Of a DNA stretch of 64,000 nucleotides, positions 35,758 through 47,700 are shown in pieces. Where the stretch lies: positions 27,649,681 to 27,713,680 of the forward strand of contig OU612071.1 in assembly GCA_914767715.1 (NCBI GenBank), written 5' to 3'. Below the pieces are notes generated by a model. It made no database searches and was not told where the DNA came from. It worked only from the letters and a program-made list of their open reading frames with translations. This DNA is from Membranipora membranacea. Lineage: Eukaryota > Bryozoa > Gymnolaemata > Cheilostomatida > Membraniporidae. The translations under genes and the position numbers were made by a program. Each line of letters begins with the position of its first letter. The stretch's first letter is position 1.

Positions 35758-38700
35758 ATGGAGAACAGATGGAGAACTATAACCATATCATGTCTGGTAA
35801 GTGGAGACAAACTTCAACTGTATTCCAAAAAATATTCAACTGTGTATATATGATGGTTTTTTTCACCTGATAATAATTTGATTCCTCCTATGGGCATGAT
35901 TGTAAAAATAGATTTATTCTGTTTCTCTTGAAGCTTATGATGGTGGTTTATGCAACAGCCCAATCATCATCAATAACAGCAGAAGCGACGACGACCACTG
36001 CTGTCTTGGGTTCTACAGCCACGCCTATGGCAGCTGAACCTACAACCACCTCGGCAGACCAATCTGCTTCCTCTCCCACGATGGCCCCTTCATCAATCGA
36101 CTCAAACTCCACCTCAGACAACACTACAGGTAGTGATTCTATGTCCAGCACAGCGGTATCGGAACAAAGCACAACTTCTCAGGTGACTGGTCAGGCTATC
36201 ACAGCAAGTCCTACTACAATATCCCCACTGCCCACAACCACGCCCATCACCACCATGTCTACCCAACAGGATACCAACACAAACATGTCCACCACAGGCG
36301 GTAACACGGTGGAAACCACAATGTCCTCTGTGGATACGACCACAAATGCCCCGACCATATCCACGAACGTGACCACAAATACCCCTGCAACAACTATAAA
36401 TATGACCACACCTCCTGTCACCACCATGTCAGCTGTCACTTCTCTGTCGTCTAACAGCACAGTATCGTCTTCTCAGACAAGCACAATGGCGTCCACACAA
36501 TCTGCCAATAATGTTACAGCGGTGACCTCATCGGGCACTAATAGCACAGGTTCACAAACTGGTAATGGTACACTAACTACTACTATATCAGGGACGGGTG
36601 GTGAGTGTTCTTATTCTGTTATGCACAAGACTAAGATCAGACTAAGGGTAACCACCATGTTTGAATTTTACATCAAAATTTTATGACCTAATGCCAAAAT
36701 TGTAGCTGACGTGTTGGCATTGATCAAGTCTGAGCCAACGCCTCGGCTTAATAGAAAGACCTTCCTTGGACTATCATTGAAATTTAGGTCAGAATCAAAT
36801 GGAATTTCGATGAAATTAAGGTCCGGATTTATATAAGAATTCCAAATACTGAATCCTAGCCTGACTTTAGTCGAGTGCACTGTTCCTTACTGCTTTATCT
36901 GGTGGCACCACATTTATTGTCTTCCAATGCATCGGGTTTATCTGCTGTCAGTGTGCGGGAAATGTCACATTCACATATGTCTGTTTAAATATAAGGGCAC
37001 GGTTATCTACAGTCAAGGGCCGATAATTATGGGTGCTAATTTAGCTTGGTGCTGGTAATACCAGAGACTATAGATATATCTATAGTCTCTGTTAATACCA
37101 GAGACTATAGATATATCTATAGTCTCTGGTAATACCAGAGACTATAGATATATCTCAGTCTAGTTTGTGTTTCTAATCTATGATTGTGGAGACCTCAATT
37201 ATCTTTTTGTGTTTGCGGACAAGAATTATGTGGAATCGGTCAAATTGGATACCGAACCAAATGTATTGCAAGTATATAACAAGAAGAACCGGATTTTAGT
37301 TTGGTTTCCAGTTGACAAAAGCTCTCATTTAAAGAGACCAAATTTGCCAAAGCGGTGAGCATAGATGTTGTAATCTTGATTTCTGTTTTTGGATAATCAG
37401 CAGCACTCTGACTATCAGGAAGCACTTTATGAGATCGGGAGTACTACCAGAGACTATAGATTATATAGCTATGGTCTCTGGTACTACATTGATAGGAAAC
37501 AATCTAAAGCTAACAACGAAACACTGGGCAGGAAGGACAAAACAACTTCCTTATTTTCGAGGCATTTTAACATGACTATGTCAAAATATTGTGTATCCCA
37601 CAATGCAATGCCATTTCACTGGATTTCCTAGTACAATCGTAGTATTTTTATTGAGTAATCGGAAGACCGTAGAGGAGAAAATGTAAGTTGGTGTTTAATT
37701 GGGCCAAGGCTGACGTAATTTTAGCTAGCACTGAATTTTGGCTAGCTGAGGAGGAGGTCTATGAAGTAAAGAGAATTAATCAGTCCTCTCAGTCCTCCAG
37801 TGAATACATTACTCCACTAGGGTGGTTGTTTGTCAGTTTTTTCAGTCTAGATCTATCTCTTGTTCTGTTCCAGTTACACTCATATATCTAAGCATATTCT
37901 CACCCGGTAGGATGTACCAGTCCACCTCCTGTTAGTAATGCAACCCACAGACAAGTTAAGGAGAGATACCCAGCTGGAGAAAAGATATACTACAGCTGTG
38001 TGAGCGGATACAGTACAAACTGTGACGAGGGAGCTCGGTGTGGAGAGGACGGCCGCTGGGACTTCGGTAACTGTCTACCTGCTTGTAATAAAATTACAGG
38101 TCAGTCTCCTAGAGTTGTGTTAATTGTGCAGAGGCCCAGAAAATTAAGATTAGATTGTCAGTGAATTATTTGGCCATATGGTCAACAGCTGATTAAAGGA
38201 TTTAAAGATAAGAGCGTAGAAGGGGATCAGAGAAAAACTGCTTCAACCCAAGCTTTTACTACTAGATTAAGAAATTCTAACAACTTAACTGTAAAGGTAT
38301 AGTGATCTCACTGCTCCAGCATAACTGTTCTATAAGGAAGGGCAGTACTCTGTCACCCCTGCAAGGCTCGGGTCAATTGGTAGATATCTCCCCTTAACAA
38401 ACATTTCGGGTAGCGATTGAGTTGAGCACCTGTAACATTTTTGAGTATGAAGGGAGATATCATATTGTCTGTATGCAACCAACTTGCTAAGGAGTACTTG
38501 GGGAGGGGGCTCTTTTTATCAATGGCTTGGTTTGCGCGGTAGGTGGCTGATTAAACCAGCTTCGGTACCCAGACTATAATATGTATCAGAATTAAGGTTC
38601 AAACTGAATTCCCGGATTGGTTCAGAAGGAAGTACAGTCAGAATAGTGGAATTCCCAAAACTCACAGATTATTGCATTGTGGCCAATTCTCAATTAAGAA

Positions 38701-41700
38701 GTGACTTAATAGAATATTTTCTATCGGCATGAGAAAAAAATGACACTGTGCAGACAGGGAAGAAGGATACAAAACTGGAGTCCACTCAGTCTCAGTCTCA
38801 TGTTAGATTTATTCGTTCCTTATTTTGTGATTACTGCCAAATTTCTTTCTTCTCTGTCAGTCCTCAGCCACCTGCGATCTCAGGTGTCTGTTCAGACAAA
38901 TTTATAGAATTGTCAGTTTTATGAGTACCATAATATTGGGTGCGGCATCAAACCCATGCTAAACTTAACCTAAACTATAAATAGCAGTTCCACTCTATAC
39001 CACAAAAAATTTATTAAGGATATTCTGTCTTGGGGAGCTTTGATGTTGTGTCCGACAAAGCCTATCAAGACAAGCCAGGTTAGATCAACAACCCATCATC
39101 ATCTCAGCTGTCAACAAAACAAAATAATAATCTTGAGGCTCAGAAAGCAGTGAGGTGGTTAACAAGTTTTTGGAGGCGGTTACAGCGATGACGTGATACG
39201 CTAATATGAATCATTTTGTTATTATCAACTGCTCACAGCTCCCCTACATCGCCCAAGTCACGGGTAGCTTTAGACCCCAAATACTAAGTTTGATGTATGT
39301 AGAAGCGGATCTAGACAGTGAATCCCTTTGCGCGCTGCCTCCTCTTCCTCACCCCTAAAGACAGGGGTGCGCAAGCTAAAATTGCAAGCTGCACTGTGTC
39401 CAATGACCTCAGGCTACAAAGTTGACTCTCTCCTAAATTCTCTATTCAACTACCCACACGAGCTCGTTTTCATAAGTAATCAGACACTACTTGTAACTGA
39501 CCAAATTAATCACAGGATCCGACTAGTACACCTTGACACAGACAGAGTATCCACAATGAATCTCTGCTCAGGATGTCAGAACAATCCCAGTTCTCTACTT
39601 ATCACTAATAACTCTCTTTATATCGGACAACTCAGCAGAATCCAGCAGTTTGTATAGAGTATACTATTTATACATTAATAATACAATAATATCTCCGTTA
39701 CTCAGTTCATTAAAGTCAATTTGGGCAAATCATAGACTAAGAAGTTGTCTTCTCTTATTGTTGAAATTTGTTGGCTTATTCACAAAATAAAAATAAAAAT
39801 AGAATATGTAGGCACTCCCGTAAAAAAATTCCTTCTGTTCAGCCTTACTCAATGATTAGATTTGATGTTTTGTGCTTAAGGTATAGTAACGTCTAAAAAA
39901 AGGTTGTCCGAATTAGTTGATTTTGGCATATATCTAGGTAGGAGTATATTTCTATGAGAATCGAGGACGTAACGTCTTTTGACGTCGCGTCATTACTGCA
40001 CGAAAATCACGTATTTGCTGTAGCATAGAGATGGAATTGGTTTTCTTCTTGATTTTTGAATGACGGTTTATAAAGAAGATGAGGTTGAATTATTTATCAT
40101 CATATTCCTTCAATTTGGCTCCTGAGTGCTTTTTTGTGCGCGATGAAGCAACGCATAATTATGTGCCAGACATGAGGTTTCTTTTGGGTGCCCTCACAGC
40201 TGAATTCTAATCGGACAGCATAAAAAACACTAGTTAACAATTCTAGAGACTTCAAAATGTATATATATATATGGAAAAAATATGCGACGTGATTTTGCTC
40301 TTAAACTTAGCTACCATAGCAACAACTGTATCACCTCTCAAAGTTGACTTACCGAACACGGCAGCAAATCTGCTCTATGGGGGTGACTCATCCCTTAAAT
40401 CACAATTTGTCACTTATCCCCTTTGAATTCCATATACATATTTCTTGTTGTTATGTATTACAGTTTTGTTATTATTCTTTAGTAGTTTCACTTTGTAAAG
40501 TGAAAGTCTTCTATGTTATCTATTACTTGATTGGTATTGCATTATTGTAAAGACTCTTTTTATTGGCCTATTTTAATCATTCGTCTGCATCCTTTTTGTT
40601 AGTTGTGTATTAGATGTTAAACAAAGAAGATGCTTTGTTTAATAAGTTAAGAATAAATAAACTTGTTAGCTTAGGGTTTTAAAGCTAGCACAACCAAATA
40701 GATGTCCAATCCATGTACAGCTCAATGGCGACGAGATATAGTGATTTGAAGCCCACTGCTCAAGAAGAAAGAGACTCAGACTTCAACTGCAGACCAAAAG
40801 GAAGTATTGTTCTAGGATACTCTTTTTCATTCTTTAGATTAAATTGTATGTTTTGTGCTCTTGTTGCAACAGCACGGGTGCTTACTTGGTTAGAGTAAGC
40901 TCAGTAGGTCAAGGATTCAAACACTAGGCACAACTAGGGCAGTTTGAACATAGACTAAGGTGTACTCAGAGCTTTTAGCAGGCATACTCAGGGTGCAACA
41001 GTTCCTTGGAGCTAGGAACTTGTTGGTGAGTGCTATTAGTTAGAGTCAAAATACAGTCTGTGTAGGCTTATCTTTAATGTAAGATAGTGAGTGTCAATCA
41101 AAATGGCTACTGCTGTGTATATAGATCAGTTTAATCTTGATGATGAGCAGGCTAAAACATTGTGGGAAGAGTGGTGTGAAAGACTAGACCAATATTTTAT
41201 TGCAAATGGTGTTGACAAAACCAAAGAAACTGATGTTCCAAAGTGTAAGGCTATATTTCTGTCAAGAGTAGGCAGAAGGTGCTATTCGTTGATAAGAACA
41301 CTGTGTCACCCAGACAAACCAGACACCAAATCATTAGATGATTTACAAAAGTTGGTCAAAGGCCACCTGTCTCCAGCTCCTGTAGTCATAGCAGAGAGAT
41401 ATGTTTTTTTATAATAGAAGACAAACAGCGGATGGGACCGTGTCAGAGTTTTTAAATACCTTGAGAAAACTAGCAGAGACATGTAGTTTTGAAGCATTTA
41501 GGGAGGAAGCACTGAGAGATATGTTTGTGATTGGACTACGTGACCGGGATACCCAGAAAAAACTTTTAGGTGAGCAAAACCTCACCTTAGTGGGTGCTTT
41601 CAATACAGCTCAAGGACATGAGCGTGCTAGAAAGCATGTGGACAACATGACAGGAGAAATTCACAAACTGCAATTCTCAGGTAAGAAATCTAAAGATTTT

Positions 41701-44700
41701 AGAAATAAAGAGAGTGCTAAAAGCTCTCGTGCTTGTTTCCATTGCGGTAAAGAAGGGCATTTCAAAGCTGACTGTCCAGATAGGAAAAGTTTCACAGGCA
41801 CACCTAAGACTAGTAAACACAAATATAGGAAACAAAAGGTTTACAAAGTGGATAAAACGCAATCGGTTGCTAGTTCAGATTCAGAATCTGAATACGATGA
41901 TCATTTACATGCAGTTAGGGTGAGCAAAGTTGGTGGATTTAAAAGGGTAGGCCTACCCCCATTTATGATACAGATGAGGGTAAATGATGTACCTTTAGAT
42001 TTGGAACTAGACACAGGTGCTGCAGTGTCAGTTATATCACTAAAGCAGTTCAAAACCCTTGGTGTTGAAAAGTTGGAACCAGGTGATGTAGGCCTTACAA
42101 CGATAACAGGGCAACCAATCAAAGTTCTTGGGGAAAGTAAAGTAAATGTTAAGTATCATGACGCTGTTTATACTGATATGCCTTTGATTGTTGCAGAGTC
42201 AAAGGGTCCTGCTCTACTTGGACGTGATTGGCTTGCAAAGATACAGGTAGACTGGAAGTTCATCAAGTCACTGAAGGAAAATAACCCAACTAGTCGTTTG
42301 GTACACAAGTACAGCACTTTGTTTGATGGTCAACTTGGCAAGGTGAAAGATTTTAAGGTCAAGCTAGAGCTGAAAGGAGGGGCTACACCTCGATTTTTCA
42401 AACCAAGGTCAGTACCGTATGCAGTGAGAGAACCCATCAAAGAGGAGCTGGACAGACTTGTGTCAGAAGGTATTCTTTCAAGGATTGATTACAGTGAGTG
42501 GGGAGCTCCAATAGACCCGGTGAAGAAGCCATCAGGAAAGCACAGAATATGTGGAGACTACTCTGTGACCATCAATCCGCATCTGAAGGTGCCAGAACAG
42601 CCAATGCCAAACATTGAAGAATTACTGACAAAGCTAAACGGAGGGGAACAGTTCACTAAGCTAGATATGTCTCAAGCATACCAACAGATTGAGCTTGACG
42701 AGGACTCTCAGGCTTATGTGGCTATCAACACTCACTGTGGGTTGTTTGCACCAACCAGAGTCCCTTACGGCATATCAGCAGCTCCATCATTGTTTCAAAG
42801 TGTGATGGACAGAGTGCTCCAGGGTTTGGATTGTGGATGCTATCTTGATGACATCATTGTCACCGGAAAGAATGATCAGGAACATTTACACAATCTGGAG
42901 GAAGTTCTGAGCCGTCTTAGCAAGTATGGTTTCAAGCTGCAATGCTCCAAATGTGAATACATAATGCCTTCAATACAGTACCTAGAAAATGTGGTAGATA
43001 AGAATGGCATCAGGAAAGATCCTTGCGCAACAGAGGCAATAAGAGATGCGCCAGCACCAAAGAACTCGGGAGAAATGAGGTCATTTTTAGGCCTGGCAAG
43101 CCAGTATAGAAAGTTTGTGGATAACATGTCTACCTTAGCAGCACCACTAAATGAGTTACTTCAGCACAAGCCGAGATGGAAGTGGACAGCTGAGAGACAA
43201 CACTCATTTGACAGGATCAAGAGAAAAATTACAGAGGACACAGTACTGGCTCACTATGACACTAAGGAGGAGATTTATCTAGCTGTGGATGCTTCTCCAG
43301 TAGGATAAGGAGCAGTAATAAGTCATGGACGAGGCAAACATGAGAGGCCAGTAGCATTTGCCTCACGTACTCTGACTGATGCTGAAAAGAACTATTCTCA
43401 GATTGACAGACAAGCTCTAGCCATAATATATGGTATCAAGAAGTTTCATTACTATCTATATGGTAGGAAATTTGTATTATACTCGGAAAATCAACCACTA
43501 TGTCATATATTAGGATCTCGAAAGGGGCTTCCCAGCCTTGCAGCTGCAAGGATTCTCAGATGGGCTATTGCAATAGCGGGCTATACATTCCAGGCGCAAC
43601 ACAGACCAGGTAGCAAGAATGGTTGTGCTGATGCACTGTCACGTTTGCCACTAAAGAAAACGGAGACGAATCCCGAGATCATCAAATGGACACAGGAAGC
43701 TAGAGAGTGTAATACTGAAGGTCTCGCTTCACTCCCAGTAACAGCTAGACAGATTGCACGTCATACTCGTACAGGTCCCATACTTTCCAAAGTAATGCAC
43801 TGTGTGAAGACTGGCTGGCCAGCAGTGACTGAAGAAACACTGGAAGTTTATCATCATAAAAGGACTGAAATAACGATAGAAAATGGCTGCCTTCTGTGGG
43901 GAAATGGCGTTATTATACCCAACAAACTGAGATTTAAACTTCTGGAGGAGCTTCACCAGGGTCACCAAGGCATTGTGAAGATGAAGGCACTGGCAAGAAT
44001 TCATTTCTGGTGGCCTAAAATTGATAAAGAGATCTCAAGACAAGGGCTATGTGAGGAGATAGTTGCACACAACGGACCACCTTTTCCTAGCCTGGAAATA
44101 CAGAAGTTTCTCCAGAAAATGGAGTTAATAGCCTATTCTCAGCACCATTTCATCCATCATCAAACGGAGCCGCAGAAAGGTTTGTAAAAACATTGAAACG
44201 AGGGTTAAAGAAGAGCAACGGTAAGTTCTCTAAACTACATCGATTGCATGAGTTTTTATTAGTGTACCGCTCAACACCTCATTCTTTGACTGGTCAAACA
44301 CCCTCAGAAATGCTCATGGGCCGTAGAATTCGCACTAGGCTTGATTTGGTGAGACCGGATATGAGGGCTCGTATCACTCAAGAATCAGGAGGGGTGCAGC
44401 ATCCCCGTGCGTTTGTTATTGGAGATCCAGTAATAGCTCGAGTCTATCGAAACATTAGAAAACCTGGGTGGTTATCAGGCGTAGTAGTTGCCAAAATGAC
44501 ACCTGTCACTTACAGCATACAGGTCGAACTGAGGGGCGAGTTGGTAATTTGGAAAAGGCATGTAGACCAGCCTAAGGCCTGTGAATTAGATAATTTTGAG
44601 GAGGGAAGGAGTTTGAAGTCAATGATAGAAGCAAATCTCTGTTTAGAAATAACATGTCATCTTCTTCTGTTGTATATAGGGAGGTTGGCCAAATTCCAGC

Positions 44701-47700
44701 AGAGACTACATTAAACGAGAGACCTGAATCAGAAGAAACTCCCCCACTAGATTCGGCAGTCACCGGTGCCGCTGCCAGTACTGCGGTTGAGGGTCAGAAA
44801 TTTACTGAGGTGCCAGCGGCCACACCAGCTCAACAGATAAGACTACTCAGACGACGCCTCCTCCCGACTACTACGATATGACAGTTTAGAATCATTGTTG
44901 ATGTAATTTTATATAGTGTGGGAGAATGTTATGTATTACAGTTTTGTTATTATTCTGTAGTAGTTTCACTTTGTAAAGTGAAATTCTTCTATGTTGTCTA
45001 TTACTTGATTGGTATTTCATTATTGTAAAGACTCTTTTTATTGGCCTATTTTAATCATTATTTTTGTTAGTTGTATATTAGATGTTAAACAAAGAAGATG
45101 CTTTGTTTAATAAGTTAAGAATAAATAAACTTGTTAGCTTAGGGTTTTAAAGCTAGCACAACCGAATAGATGTCCAATCCATGTACAGCTCACTTGTAAG
45201 GTGAGTTATGATTTCAACATTGTTTTATGATGGTTTTTGACGAGTTTGGACATGTTTATCCAAATCTGTGGCCAATAATTCAACATAATGTCCACTTCGG
45301 TAATCAGATAATAATTTTTTTATGAATGAAACAGAGATGTTTCCGGTTGACCTAATTTGGTGACCAATAATTTGGGAATCAGCAGGATATTTCAACAAAA
45401 AAAAAGACAGAGTGAATTGTCTTCCTCCTGACATGGAAAAGACAACTTTGTGCATTTTTTAGCCTGTTCTGTCATATTTAAATATCCTATTGTTTCATGA
45501 TCAATGCTGTCATTATCCTCTGATTGTCATGCCCAAAGCAGTTGTTTGTGTTATCAGACTGCTATTACACCATCATTTCCAGCTGATAGCTGATTTCACA
45601 CACTGCTGGTATAGCTCGTTGCATCATGCGCAAAGTGCGAATAATGTTATTCATAAATAATTTTCTCGCGCTCTGTTTCATAGTATTCGTAGTAATTGTA
45701 GTAAATACTGTAATTAGCAATAAAACCTAAACCGACGAAGATATTGCAAAAAGTTTCTTTGTATAAGCAGTATAGTTTCGAATTACCTATCCGACCATAA
45801 AGGTATTATAAAAATTCACGGACAACGTTACTATACTATTACGAGCATAACTATCCTAGCTAAATTGGTAAGGTGGGTAGCTAGGTAACCAGTATTGCCA
45901 CTGTTTTAATAATAGGATTAACTATTATAATCTTGGAATAATGCTTCAACACTGTTCCCTGATCGAAAAGGGCTCATATCAAATGTATTTGCAGTCCATC
46001 GACTACTTGGGTTTGGTTTGCTCCGATGTGCCTGCAAACAGAGAGCAACCTAGCGCAGATATTGCGGCCTTGTCACAAAAGCTACGATTTTCGCTGCCTA
46101 TGCTCCGGGATGTGGCTTGTGACAAGACAACTGATACAAATCAACCTTTAATTTTAATCTGTTGTTATAATAAACAAATCACATAAGAAGCAACAAGTCT
46201 GGAGACACAAAGGTAATCCTCAGATTTTGAAATTCTGGTATGACATTGCCTTTAAATCTTTTGAAAAAGATAAAAAGATAAACAAGGCACAACAGTAACA
46301 AATTCTTTCACTGTTATGAAAGACACAGGAAGGGACTGTAATACAACTTGTTGTTTACAAATAAGATTAGAAAATTCACTCTGAGAAAACAATTTCTGTA
46401 ATTGCTCCAAAAACAATACACTGATATCTTGATCTAGACAACGTCTAAATTCTACCTGGATCGTTTCAATCCACTATGTGAAGAAATGCTTCGAATTTTG
46501 TTCGGAGGCCAGCTCAGATATTTTGTTTATAAAGGCAGCCCACCTGTTTGGATAACTGAGTTCTCAAAAGTAACAACATTATAACTTACTGCAGTGATAG
46601 ATGCCGTCCCAGGGCAAGATTTTGAAAAAAATCTTAAATTCAATCATAACACGAATGCAGCCACTGGGCGTGTCATTTTTTTGGTTATTTCAGGAATTCA
46701 ATTCCCAAATGGTGATAAATATACCAATGTTGACCATACCATACATACCATACCATACAAAGGATATTATATGGGTGTTACTAGGGGTGAGCCCTTCTGA
46801 CAGACCGTTATCATAATCCATCCAGCATAATAATATTGGTGTTTTTTTTTTGTATTTTGCTATAAAGAATCATTGTAAATTAAGAGTATAAAAGCATAGG
46901 TCAGCCAGATAGTCTGTGACTAGAGTGGCGGTCAACCCTTCAACTGATCACAAAAACACCACACGAACATCATGAAAGGCCCAGACAAAACATGCCCACC
47001 GTACCCGCTAACCACCGCACGACCATGCCATTGCTCTGACAGCCAAGACTTTGCCATTGTTCAACAAGGACCTCTCTCCTCGCTTGTTGTTGGTCTTAAT
47101 AATTTTAAGTTTGTTGGATCTAGTGTTGTACTCATGGTTTATTTTCATATTTATAATATCTTGAATTGAATATGACTTTAATAACAGTTTTAAAATTCTG
47201 TATTCAAAAAGCATTTGCAATGGCATGATTTTAAGGTTTTCACAGTGACTAGAAATGTGCAATGTGACGCAGAGCATTTTTTGTAGAGTCTGTATTGGTT
47301 GTAGTTGTCTATCACTTGCGTGGTCCCAGAACTACTCTAATCCGTATATCAAAAGATGATAGAAACAGTAGTAATAAATATGTTAACCATTGACTTTTAG
47401 TCATTGGCTGGAGGGAGTGCTTGCATCACCATCAGAGTTAAATTCAATATGTTTTTTAGGCATTTAAAATACTCATGGAAAGTTATGTTGGAGTCTAACT
47501 CAAGTCCTAAAAATTTGGTGGTTTCTTTTTCATTCAAAATAGAGTTCCCGAATTTGAGCTTAAAATTTTTGTCTTGGGCTTTAAAAGGACTGGATAGGAT
47601 TCTTCATAGTTTATAACAAGGCGGTTGGTGATACACCATTCATTTATACAAGGTAAATTTCTTTTCATAATTTCAGGTTTAGTACTAAAAATATTTGTAT

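Larger units (their letters stand above)
40449..45192 (+). mobile_element. Full-length Ty3/Gypsy element (Mag/K02A2.6-like), defective
   Basis: LTRs at 40449-40724 and 44927-45192 start TGTTATG and end CTCA, and the whole is flanked by the 5-bp direct repeat CTTGT (40444-40448, 45193-45197). A purine-rich tract (GTGTGGGAGAA) precedes the 3' LTR. Domain order is gag, zinc knuckle, protease, reverse transcriptase, RNase H, integrase. The LTRs differ by about six substitutions and one 10-bp indel, so the insertion is not recent. It lies inside the receptor gene's long intron in the same orientation and brings its own polyadenylation signal in the LTR (AATAAA near 40653). Confidence 0.93.

Noticed and set aside
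36191-36460. Minus-strand open frame rich in Val across the mucin exon
   Set aside because: It is the antisense shadow of ACC/ACA threonine codons; it has no independent signals.
40876-40935. tRNA-like stretch (GGTTAGAGTAAGCTCAGTAGG ... GGATTCAAACAC) after the Gypsy 5' LTR
   Set aside because: Arms do not pair into a cloverleaf and it lies in the element's untranslated leader.
41403-41411. T TTT TTA heptamer at the end of the Gypsy gag frame, like a retroviral -1 frameshift site
   Set aside because: A -1 slip would enter a frame that soon stops; pol continues in the +1 frame. A one-base insertion in the T run explains it better.
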